Shown here piece by piece: positions 56,794-64,000 of a DNA stretch of 64,000 bases. Below the pieces are notes generated by a model. That model saw only the letters and a program-made list of their open reading frames with translations. It ran no database searches and was not told the origin of the DNA. Every line of letters begins with the position of its first letter. Position 1 is the stretch's first letter. Source of the DNA: Apibacter muscae (GTDB lineage: Bacteria > Bacteroidota > Bacteroidia > Flavobacteriales > Weeksellaceae); NCBI RefSeq assembly GCF_007845635.1, contig NZ_SELG01000037.1, forward strand, positions 31,932-95,931, in the 5' to 3' direction. Position numbers and translations under genes: made by a program.

Positions 56794-57840
56794 ATGGCAA
56801 AAATCACAATTTTAGGAGCCGGAGCCATGGGCTCAGGGATTTGTACTCCGCTTATTAATGCGGGTTGGGAAGTTCGTTTATGGGGCACTTGGCTGGATGA
56901 TCATCTATTAGATGCTTGTGAAGCAGGAAAACCGCACCCAAGAACCAATGTTCCCTTAGCTAAAGGAGTTAAATTATATCGTTCGGCAGATCTTAATAAA
57001 GCTCTGGATGGTTCGGATGTAGTGGTTATGTCTGTTGCATCCGGTGGAGTACCGAAGGTAACGGAAATGGCTTTGGAAGGAATATCTAAGGCTAAGGCTT
57101 TATGGCTAACTTCAAAAGGATTTTGTCCGGATGAAAATGGAAAAATTCAACTTCTACCAGAAGCCATCCGCACCATAGCAAAACAAAAAGGGGTAACTAT
57201 ACCTCCTATTGTAGCCATTGCTGGCCCTGTCAAAGCCAATGAATGTGCAGAAGGTAAACCAACAGCCACTATTTTTGGATGTAAAGATTTAGATGTTTCT
57301 CGTAAATATGCTAGAGAAGCCCGTACTGAGGTTTATTGCATAGAAGCCACAGATGACGAAACCGGGGTAGAAATTTGTGCTCCTATGAAAAATGTTTACG
57401 CTATTGCCTTGGGTATTGCTGACGGTCTGGAAGAAGGAACAGGCTTTCCTCATCACAATCTTAAAGCCGCAACGTTTAATCAGGCGGTAAAAGAAATGTC
57501 TTTGCTAGGGCAGGCACTGGGAGCAAAACCAGAAACAGCCTATGGACTCGCGGGTGTGGGAGATTTAGAAGTAACCGGTTTATCTGGACGGAATAAGGTG
57601 TATGGGGTAAGAATCGGTAGAGGGGAAACAGCCAAAGATGCCTTAGCAGAAATGGAACGTTTAGAACAAACCGTAGAGGGTGTCCCGGCGGCTGGTTTAG
57701 CTACGACCTTTGTAGAGCAGTCTGCTCCGCAAATTAAAGATCAATTACCTCTTTTAAGGGCTGTTCATGAAATTTTAGCTGGTAGCTCTCTATCCGTAGT
57801 AAAAATACTATCCGAGGCAGTACTTCCAAAAATGCCTTAA
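56794..57840 (+). CDS. GpsA-like NAD(P)-dependent dehydrogenase, second copy
   Basis: 348 residues. Rossmann motif ITILGAGAMGSGI, catalytic lysines in LTSKGFCP and PMKNVYAIALGI, and Arg-Asn phosphate site in GVGDLEVTGLSGRN. Clearly related to, but diverged from, the dehydrogenase at 51707-52780. Third gene of the kinase-kinase-dehydrogenase operon. Pairing of a GpsA-like enzyme with kinases in both arms argues for a polyol phosphate dehydrogenase that makes a ketose phosphate. Confidence 0.75.
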   Translation: MAKITILGAGAMGSGICTPLINAGWEVRLWGTWLDDHLLDACEAGKPHPRTNVPLAKGVKLYRSADLNKALDGSDVVVMSVASGGVPKVTEMALEGISKAKALWLTSKGFCPDENGKIQLLPEAIRTIAKQKGVTIPPIVAIAGPVKANECAEGKPTATIFGCKDLDVSRKYAREARTEVYCIEATDDETGVEICAPMKNVYAIALGIADGLEEGTGFPHHNLKAATFNQAVKEMSLLGQALGAKPETAYGLAGVGDLEVTGLSGRNKVYGVRIGRGETAKDALAEMERLEQTVEGVPAAGLATTFVEQSAPQIKDQLPLLRAVHEILAGSSLSVVKILSEAVLPKMP

Positions 57841-57864
57841 TTTTTTTAAATAAAAATTTTTTAA

Positions 57865-57900
57865 AAGCAAGATGTTTATTCTGAACATCTTGCTTATACT
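57865..57900 (+). terminator. Terminator-like hairpin after the kinase operon
   Basis: AAGCAAGATGTT / AACATCTTGCTT with a 7-nt loop, followed by a mixed AT stretch rather than a clean T tract. Confidence 0.65.
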
Positions 57901-57934
57901 TATTAAGAAAAATGAAATTTTTTTAAATTGTTTT

Positions 57935-57965
57935 TTGGAATATTTGTTTATTTATTATAGATTTG
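57935..57965 (+). promoter_or_regulatory. tRNA-Asn promoter
   Basis: TTG at 57935-57937, a 20-nt spacer, TAGATTTG at 57958-57965, about 18 nt before the mature tRNA. Confidence 0.68.
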
Positions 57966-57983
57966 CAACCGCAAAGGCAAAAT

Positions 57984-58057
57984 TCCTCCTTAGCTCAGTT
58001 GGTTAGAGCATCTGACTGTTAATCAGAGGGTCGCTGGTTCGAGCCCAGCAGGAGGAG
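57984..58057 (+). tRNA. tRNA-Asn (anticodon GTT)
   Basis: 74-nt cloverleaf: acceptor arms TCCTCCT / AGGAGGA with discriminator G, anticodon stem TCTGA / TCAGA with GTT at 58018-58020, and T arm GCTGG / CCAGC with TTCGAGC. CCA is not encoded. It borders the defence island and may be its insertion point. Confidence 0.95.
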
Positions 58058-58069
58058 CTACTAAATATC

Positions 58070-58104
58070 AAGTACTTATAATAAATATTATGAGTGCTTT
58101 TTTA
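58070..58104 (+). terminator. tRNA-Asn terminator
   Basis: A 13-bp stem (AAGTACTTATAAT / ATTATGAGTGCTT, two G-U pairs) with a 4-nt loop and a T run. Confidence 0.75.
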
Positions 58105-58108
58105 TTTT

Positions 58109-58128
58109 AGGTCAGGATATAGGTCAGG
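58109..58128. repeat. Direct repeat AGGTCAGG next to the tRNA
   Basis: Two exact copies at 58109-58116 and 58121-58128, at the left edge of the island. Could be recombinase arm sites or chance. Confidence 0.3.
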
Positions 58129-58149
58129 TTTTTTAGTTAAAAAAAAGTA

Positions 58150-59235
58150 CTATTTATCTAAAATTAACACCTTATTATTACATAAATGAATCTCAAAATT
58201 CCACTTAGTATATACTTCTTCACCATCAATTAAAAATATATCACATAGAATATCAGTATCGTATGGGGAATAAATATTGTATAGTTCTTTAGAGTTTCTA
58301 TGCGAATTTCTCAATATCTGAGCCAATACACTTTTGTTTGGTAAATTATGTTTCTCTCCATTGGTAGAGAATATGTAATTATTGCATCTAATCAAACTAT
58401 ATAAATCGCTGTTGTTATTTCCTTCACTTCCATGATGTGAAACTATGACATAGTTACATGTTAAAGGTTTTTTATTCGTGTATCCTTTTCCTTTTAGGCA
58501 GGAGGTTATGACTGAAGGATGAGAATCTGCAAGAAATAAAATCTTAGAACCTTTGTAAGTGGCAATAAAAGCTATACTACTACCATTTTCTTTCGATTTA
58601 TCTTCTTTTGCACTATTCAGACTAAATGCCCCCAAAGGGATATGGTAATCATTGTTTGATGAGGACTTTGCCGAACTTATTTCATCATACTCGTTTCTCT
58701 CTAGTGGTATATCTTTTTTATATTTATCTCTTAGTTTTTGAAGGTTTTCGGTACTAGGGGATAAAATCTCGATTTTCAAGCCATAAAAATCTATTCCTTC
58801 TAAATCATTTACTAAATCGAATAGCGGTTGTTTCCCTATCTGACATAAATACTCATATAGAAAATCTCCTTGATTTATGCTTGATGCAGAGCTTATTGTA
58901 TTTTGTTGTCTTGAGGGTGCATAATTTCTCGGAGGATTATAATACCATTCTTTTACAATATCTATGATTTCGTCATCCCTTATAGCTTTGATATACTTGA
59001 TTATCCCTCCAATATGGTCATCATGGATATGGGATACAATCCATAAATCAATAGCCTCATTTGCTTTGGATATGGCTTCTATTTCAGATTGTAATATATG
59101 TCTATATGTCCTTTCATAACCAGAGTCTACGAAAATATTATGAAATTTATTATCATCACCAATATAGCGAATACGAAAAGCATCTCCACACTCAGCTTGA
59201 TAACAATATAATTGTATGTAATTATTCTCTATCAT
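58150..59235 (-). CDS. ComEC-like metallo-beta-lactamase-fold hydrolase of a defence pair
   Basis: 361 residues, soluble MBL fold without the ComEC membrane domain. The metal motif HIHDDH (69-74) follows VDSGYE and WIVS, Asp237 lies in LFLADSHP, and a His pair is in VSHHGSEGNN (267-268). All usual ligands are present, so it should be active, perhaps as a nuclease or phosphodiesterase. Its start overlaps the protease-NTPase stop by 14 nt, so the two are translationally coupled. STAND systems with MBL and trypsin-like proteins are known in bacterial immunity (AVAST/Avs group). Confidence 0.82.
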   Translation of the reverse strand: MIENNYIQLYCYQAECGDAFRIRYIGDDNKFHNIFVDSGYERTYRHILQSEIEAISKANEAIDLWIVSHIHDDHIGGIIKYIKAIRDDEIIDIVKEWYYNPPRNYAPSRQQNTISSASSINQGDFLYEYLCQIGKQPLFDLVNDLEGIDFYGLKIEILSPSTENLQKLRDKYKKDIPLERNEYDEISSAKSSSNNDYHIPLGAFSLNSAKEDKSKENGSSIAFIATYKGSKILFLADSHPSVITSCLKGKGYTNKKPLTCNYVIVSHHGSEGNNNSDLYSLIRCNNYIFSTNGEKHNLPNKSVLAQILRNSHRNSKELYNIYSPYDTDILCDIFLIDGEEVYTKWNFEIHLCNNKVLILDK

Positions 59236-62200
59236 ACATTTTCATTTCCCCTTTCATCTTATCTTCTTCCAGATAAAAAACTCCACTCATCGTTTTAAAA
59301 AAGGATTCATTTAGTCTATCATGAGAAAATGAAAATTTTTCGCCCAATAAAGTCCATATTAGATCAAGATCATTTTTATCTAAAAACTCAAGTAAATCTT
59401 TTTCTCTTATCATTACCCCATTAGGATTAATATTTGTCACAATAATCTCCCCTTCTTTATTTTTCAAATCCCCATCTTTAGGTGCATACTGCAACTCCAT
59501 ACCTTCAAAAATAAATTCACATGGGATTCTGTATACGGCTGAAGTGCCTGATTTATCTTGTTCTATATTTCCATTAGCTTCAGTATCTGCCACAATAACT
59601 TTATAATCCGTTCCATTAATGGTATCCCATAATTCTTCTTTTGATTCTTGATTCTCATCCTGATAAGCTGGCGACCAAAACTTTTCTCTATTAATTAATT
59701 GTGAAAAACCTTCATTTGCTTCTGGCATCCATCTCCCATCAAAGTTCTTTTGACTTAGATATTCTACTATTTTATTTTTATCTTCTTTCTTTACCAAATA
59801 AGCATTAAAGATATACCAGATTTGTTTTTTCTGTCCTGCATATTTTTCTATCCCCATCTTTTTAGGTTCAACCCATTCGATATAATGATGTAAATGCAAC
59901 CAATAATTTCCTAAATCATCCTTTTTTCTTAGAATACTATAAGGATGCACCAAATCATTAGATGTAGATACCCAATGAGAGTCCTCGCCTGACCAATTAG
60001 AAAACATTCTGTCCATCCACCATTCTTTTTTTAATATATAATCTTCTAAAATTGAGTTTTCAGAGTCTTCTTCTTTGTTATTAATGGTTGTTGTTGCAGG
60101 GTCTATATCTCTTAAATATAATTGCCAAGTACCCTTGAAATACACATATTCATCTTCCCAATAGCATTTCATTTTATAATTATCTGCTATAATTCCAACA
60201 ATCTCATAAAATGCTATCCATTGGTATTTCTTTCCAATACGCTCTATTTTCGATTCATGCCGATCTCCCTTTGTTGCTATATAGTCATCGTATTTCCCAT
60301 GAAGTTTTGTACTGTATCCATATTTTTCAAATATCCATTCAACAGCAAGGTTGCTTAATAAATTAACATTCATCTGACGAGGAAGGTCAAAATTTGAAAT
60401 TGCACTTTGAAAAGTATAACGCCCAAAATCGCCATAACCACCAGTTCCTCTCCCATATTCAGTTACCATAGACCTCAAGATAGCTGAAACACCCCATTCA
60501 GCTTTACCCCAATGTCCTCTATCTTTTTTAGGTTCATACCTTTCATCTAATTCTTCATTAGTAAGAGGTGTGAAATTCATTTTTGAATTATATGGAGGAC
60601 GGATTAGCTGAATATCGACTTCTTCTAAAAGACATTTATGTATAGCATATTCTATGGTATTGCAGGCATAATCTCTAAGCAATACATGTGTCGGGGGATT
60701 GCCATTTTTGAAAATAGTATTATATACATATTCTGCAATTAGTTTGACTGATTCATCCTTTTCAGTTCGTAAAACACAACCATAAGTTACAGCATATAGT
60801 CGTTCTAATATATACAGATCATCTACATCTTGAAAGGTTTTTAATAGCCCAATCAACACATTCGGTTTTTGTTCTAGCAAATTTACTAATGCTTTTGTAG
60901 TTTGGTCTCGAAGTTTTGTATTTGTAGTGGATAAAATCCATGCTAAAGTTTGTGATACAAGTTTTGCTGTTTCGTCATCTGACAGAGTCGATATATTTGG
61001 CATCCAAGCCCAATCAATTAATCTTTGAATTGGGAAAGCTATTTCATTATCGTCATATCCATTGAAATAAATAATAAATTCTTGCCAAAAACTATCTCGT
61101 TCAGCCATTGTGTACTTTTTCAATATCTGAGTAAGTCTATTGCTATTAAATGGGTGGTCAATTATTGAAGAGAGTTCCGTTAAACATAAGAACCATTCAT
61201 GATCTGAAATAAGAGCTTTCCCTGATCGTAACCAACTCGTGATTTTTTCATCATTAATAGATTCTACTTTTCTCCATTTTAAACTATCTAGCTCTACTCT
61301 ACTAATCCACTCGTAAATATGTTGAGTTTTCCATTCTTCTTCTTTATCAGCATCAGATATAAAATAATCACTGATTTCAAATATCTCTAAATTGTGTTCT
61401 TCTGGTAATATTATGGATAAGGCTTCGATTATACCTCTATATTTCCAATCATAATCAGAGCATATTACACCTAACCCGTCAGGGTTCATAAGAGCATCTA
61501 GCACATCTTTTTTTGACGCACAACCATTCAATAACTTTTGAGCCATAAAGTAGTCTCCAAGTCGTTGATAAGCAAAATATACAGCATCATGATATTTATT
61601 ATAACCAGAATACACCTTGTTACGTATCAGTATATTTTCATCAATCAAATCAGTCAAAAGAGTCTTATGATTTGGGAATTTCTCATCGAAAAGTTTTACG
61701 GCTTCTTGTATTGTTATTGAGTTAAATTCAGAGTTTAGAATTGAAGTTGCAAAAATCTCAATTGACTCAGAGACAATGCTCCTCAGTTTATACTCCTTAT
61801 TCTTGTTCTCAAATCTCTTATTTAAAGAATCTATATAGAGCTGATACAGTCTATTTAACCCATTAAATCCTTTAGGGAAAGTCTTATCAGGCATTTCTTT
61901 AACTGTATTGCAGATGAGGTGCAAAAACAGAGGATTGGAAAACTCAGGTGCAAGAATTGGAAAACTTGGAAGCTTCAATGAGTAATATTCACAAAAAAGC
62001 TTTAACGCTTCATATTCATTTCCTTTAAACCCTTTGTGTTCTATTATATGGGGGGACTCTGCCTCAATAAAATCCGCTGAAATGATATCATCAAAATATG
62101 TACTCCTAATTGAAAGAGCAATTCCAACTCCTTTGTATTTTTTAATTGAGGAGATAAAGCCTGCAATTTGATTATTCCACAAATCAGAACCAGCTCCTTC

Positions 62201-63667
62201 ATTTATCGCATCTATTAAGATTAATACTCTAGAACCTATTTGGTCTGATATCTTATCAAGGTTAATCAGAAGTTCGGTGAAAGTGCAGCCTAAATGGAGC
62301 AGACTCAAAATATTCTCTTCTATAGTTTTTGCACTATGAAAATGTTGGCCAAGTAGTAATAATGTTGGTAAGTTATTTTTTATTCTTTCATTTGCTATAT
62401 CTCCAAGTAGATGCGACTTTCCACTTCCAGCATCTCCTTTAATAATCAATATAGGTTTATTCACTAGTTCAATATGAATACTATCTAATTCCTTCAAAAG
62501 TTGTTGGTTTATCTGCAAAATATCAATAAGCCAACTTCTCTCATTTTGATATTTTTGATAATCGTTCTTTTCTTTAGACTCCAACTTTGACAGTTCATCT
62601 ATTTTGTTTCTAATAGCTGTATCGAATCCTTGTATTTCATTCTTATAGGCTTTTACTTCTAGCTCTTGCCTATAGTCGAATTTTATTTCTGATACCCATT
62701 TGATTTTATTTTTTCTAATCAAGTATAATTGTTCTTTAATGTCCTTTAGAGCATCTCCTTCTAGATTATAGCTTTGATATCTAGCAGTTAACCAATCATC
62801 CCATATTTTCAGGAATAGACTCTTAAAGAGATTATTGTAAGAGAGGGCATTAAATACTTGTCCTATGGGCAATCTAAAGTTCAACTTTTGATTGAATCTT
62901 CCTCCAAGATTAGAAACTGATTTCTCAATATGAGTCTGAAAGAAATCTCTAGTCAATCCATTTTCTCCGATATATGTATAGGATATAGCTGGAAGGTGTT
63001 TGTTGTTTAATATTTCGTTTAGAGGTTCAATGTATTGACAGTAGGCAACTCTTCCTTTTTCATCTGGATTATTTCTGTACCTAGTAAATATTCCATATAA
63101 ATACATCTCATTATCAGCAAGTAGAAATACACCCGAACCAGAAAAACCTTCCATATTAGAATCCGTATAAGATGAGGTTGTTTCTAATTGGAATTTATTA
63201 ACCTCTGTCATTCCTCTTGGATATTTAAGATATAAGGTTTCTAATTCTTTTCCTTGTGTAGCTCTTGGGAATCCTTTGGTTACAAAATTTGAGAATGAAT
63301 GTCTTTCTTGGATAACAAGAATAGAAGGAATATTATCAAGTCCAATCATTGGTAAAATATCATCCTTATCAAAAATTAAAAGGGCTACATCCTTATTTCC
63401 GTCTTTATATAAAAGACTACTATCTATGTTTTTATCTATAGAATTGTATGTAGCTGTTTTGGTATTATATATATCAATAATAATTAAATCTCGTTGCTTG
63501 CTAAAGCTATCTCCATCTTCAAATAAGCAATGAGATGCTGTTAAAATATATACTTTATCTTCTAGGTTGTCATGATAATATATAACACCTGTTCCAACAA
63601 CGGAATTATCTTTATTTTTTAATCGTACTGTAATCTGAGATATAAAAGAATCATATTGTGCATCCAT
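59222..63667 (-). CDS. Trypsin-like protease fused to NACHT/STAND NTPase (Avs-like defence protein)
   Basis: 1481 residues. N-terminal chymotrypsin-fold protease with triad His46 (LTASHC), Asp93 (KDVALL) and Ser176 (GFSGSG). A helical linker spans about 270-400. The NTPase has Walker A GDAGSGKS (411-418), Walker B VLILIDAINEG (about 481-491), the sensor Arg521 in ALSIRSTYF, NPLFLHLIC (about 578-586), and an FAYQRLGDYF motif (about 698-707) resembling Avs proteins. The rest (about 720-1481) is a long helical and mixed region, likely the sensor. I infer a STAND switch that activates the protease and the partner MBL protein on sensing an invader. The exact subtype is unproven. Confidence 0.85.
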   Translation of the reverse strand: MDAQYDSFISQITVRLKNKDNSVVGTGVIYYHDNLEDKVYILTASHCLFEDGDSFSKQRDLIIIDIYNTKTATYNSIDKNIDSSLLYKDGNKDVALLIFDKDDILPMIGLDNIPSILVIQERHSFSNFVTKGFPRATQGKELETLYLKYPRGMTEVNKFQLETTSSYTDSNMEGFSGSGVFLLADNEMYLYGIFTRYRNNPDEKGRVAYCQYIEPLNEILNNKHLPAISYTYIGENGLTRDFFQTHIEKSVSNLGGRFNQKLNFRLPIGQVFNALSYNNLFKSLFLKIWDDWLTARYQSYNLEGDALKDIKEQLYLIRKNKIKWVSEIKFDYRQELEVKAYKNEIQGFDTAIRNKIDELSKLESKEKNDYQKYQNERSWLIDILQINQQLLKELDSIHIELVNKPILIIKGDAGSGKSHLLGDIANERIKNNLPTLLLLGQHFHSAKTIEENILSLLHLGCTFTELLINLDKISDQIGSRVLILIDAINEGAGSDLWNNQIAGFISSIKKYKGVGIALSIRSTYFDDIISADFIEAESPHIIEHKGFKGNEYEALKLFCEYYSLKLPSFPILAPEFSNPLFLHLICNTVKEMPDKTFPKGFNGLNRLYQLYIDSLNKRFENKNKEYKLRSIVSESIEIFATSILNSEFNSITIQEAVKLFDEKFPNHKTLLTDLIDENILIRNKVYSGYNKYHDAVYFAYQRLGDYFMAQKLLNGCASKKDVLDALMNPDGLGVICSDYDWKYRGIIEALSIILPEEHNLEIFEISDYFISDADKEEEWKTQHIYEWISRVELDSLKWRKVESINDEKITSWLRSGKALISDHEWFLCLTELSSIIDHPFNSNRLTQILKKYTMAERDSFWQEFIIYFNGYDDNEIAFPIQRLIDWAWMPNISTLSDDETAKLVSQTLAWILSTTNTKLRDQTTKALVNLLEQKPNVLIGLLKTFQDVDDLYILERLYAVTYGCVLRTEKDESVKLIAEYVYNTIFKNGNPPTHVLLRDYACNTIEYAIHKCLLEEVDIQLIRPPYNSKMNFTPLTNEELDERYEPKKDRGHWGKAEWGVSAILRSMVTEYGRGTGGYGDFGRYTFQSAISNFDLPRQMNVNLLSNLAVEWIFEKYGYSTKLHGKYDDYIATKGDRHESKIERIGKKYQWIAFYEIVGIIADNYKMKCYWEDEYVYFKGTWQLYLRDIDPATTTINNKEEDSENSILEDYILKKEWWMDRMFSNWSGEDSHWVSTSNDLVHPYSILRKKDDLGNYWLHLHHYIEWVEPKKMGIEKYAGQKKQIWYIFNAYLVKKEDKNKIVEYLSQKNFDGRWMPEANEGFSQLINREKFWSPAYQDENQESKEELWDTINGTDYKVIVADTEANGNIEQDKSGTSAVYRIPCEFIFEGMELQYAPKDGDLKNKEGEIIVTNINPNGVMIREKDLLEFLDKNDLDLIWTLLGEKFSFSHDRLNESFFKTMSGVFYLEEDKMKGEMKMYDRE

Positions 63668-63747
63668 AATACTAATATTAACTAATTAGATAATAAATCA
63701 ATTGGATAAAGTTATTAAAAAAATAAGATATTACTTAGGATTTATTA

Positions 63748-63761
63748 ACTGTATATACAGT
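63748..63761. repeat. Perfect 14-nt palindrome upstream of the defence operon
   Basis: ACTGTATATACAGT, about 85 nt before the start of the protease-NTPase gene. Candidate operator or recombination half-sites. Confidence 0.45.
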
Positions 63762-63845
63762 ATGTTATATTAATAATGAATATTATATTACTAGGCTATT
63801 TCTTTTTGAAAAACACTTAAATTTATAAACTATTTGTATTTGACA

Positions 63846-63888
63846 AGAAATTATTTATTTTCTTAATATTATTAAATAAATAATTTCT
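63846..63888. repeat. 15-bp inverted repeat beyond the recombinase stop
   Basis: AGAAATTATTTATTT and its exact complement with a 13-nt loop, just after the stop of the partial minus-strand gene. It may terminate that transcript. Confidence 0.5.
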
Positions 63889-63889
63889 C

Positions 63890-64000
63890 TTATTTCATAA
63901 TCCCTTTCACTTTCTGCACCGTTCCCAAACTCACATTACATAACTTAGCTGTGTTTCTGAGAGATTGTCCTTGTTTTAAGTATTTCACTACATTTTTATA
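63890..64000 (-). CDS. Probable serine recombinase, C-terminal HTH (partial, N-terminus outside window)
   Basis: The last 36 codons of a minus-strand gene read VVKYLKQGQSLRNTAKLCNV, then SLGTVQKVKGIMK and TAA at 63892-63890. The spacing (KQGxSLRxTAKLCxVSxGTVQKVK) is the DNA-binding helix-turn-helix of resolvase/invertase-type serine recombinases common in Bacteroidota mobile elements. The catalytic domain is off the window, so a transposon regulator with a similar HTH cannot be excluded. Confidence 0.6.
   Translation of the reverse strand, partial: YKNVVKYLKQGQSLRNTAKLCNVSLGTVQKVKGIMK

Larger units (their letters stand above)
63668..63889. other. Gap between the defence operon and the recombinase
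   Basis: 222 bp, AT-rich, without a gene. It contains a 14-nt palindrome (63748-63761) and a 15-bp inverted repeat (63846-63888). Confidence 0.5.

Noticed and set aside
58150..59235. Competence protein ComEC
   Set aside because: It has the MBL domain only, no membrane competence domain, and is coupled to the STAND gene.
63748..63761. LexA/SOS box
   Set aside because: The half-sites CTG and CAG are six bases apart here, not ten as in the E. coli LexA box.

Overview
The window looks like chromosomal DNA of a low-GC (roughly 30 percent) member of the Bacteroidota, class Flavobacteriia, possibly Weeksellaceae/Apibacter-like. Evidence: the gliding/type IX secretion cluster gldK-gldL-gldM-gldN, a single fused SecDF, a zinc-less L32, DUF2851 and OstA-like proteins, promoters of the Bacteroidota type (TTG, 19-20 nt, TAnnTTTG), and little sign of Shine-Dalgarno sequences. 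The genus is an inference.

Layout. 1-2.2 kb: start of the ATP synthase operon (small membrane protein, atpB, atpE, partial atpF; minus strand). 2.3-5.0 kb: DUF177-rpmF-accB-accC. 5.1-7.7 kb: acidic pRiA4b-ORF3-like protein, CCA-adding enzyme, TsaC/Sua5 (minus). 7.9-11.7 kb: secDF, tatA, PAP2 phosphatase. 11.7-14.8 kb: a complete vitamin B6 island, with pdxR (MocR type) divergent from pdxS-pdxT. 14.9-17.0 kb: a stand-alone nuoN and a lipoprotein MsrA. 17.3-20.0 kb: Fur-like regulator, OstA-like protein, Tag glycosylase. 20.3-24.1 kb: hflX, a GH25 lysozyme cut short by an in-frame TGA, pgi. 24.2-25.5 kb: decaying small genes and a secreted protein. 25.7-31.3 kb: pncB, eno, gltA, DUF2851. 31.3-41.3 kb (minus): rhomboid, FAD oxidoreductase, gldN/M/L/K, a degenerate ureohydrolase, topA. 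41.6-46.2 kb: dps, SDR, BadF-type kinase, rpsA with a structured leader. 46.5-47.8 kb: MHS-type MFS transporter.

48.0-57.8 kb is a divergent carbohydrate module. One arm (minus) is GpsA-like dehydrogenase, L-ribulokinase-like kinase and transketolase. The other (plus) is two tandem FGGY kinases and a second GpsA-like dehydrogenase. I infer a polyol or rare-sugar route in which a kinase phosphorylates the substrate, an NAD(P)-dependent dehydrogenase gives a ketose phosphate, and transketolase carries it into the pentose phosphate pathway.

58.0-64.0 kb begins at a tRNA-Asn and looks like a horizontally acquired defence island. It holds a 1481-residue fusion of a trypsin-like protease with a NACHT/STAND NTPase and a long C-terminal region, translationally coupled to a ComEC-like metallo-beta-lactamase-fold protein. 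The C-terminal end of a probable serine recombinase runs off the right edge. This AVAST/Avs-like pair is the strongest candidate for a poorly described system; the polyol module is second.

Smaller points include intercistronic hairpins in the atp and pdx operons, repeated boxes between pdxR and pdxS, several starts that promoters or terminators move downstream, loss of metal ligands in the ureohydrolase-like and Fur-like proteins, and a dps terminator lying inside the end of a neighbouring coding sequence.
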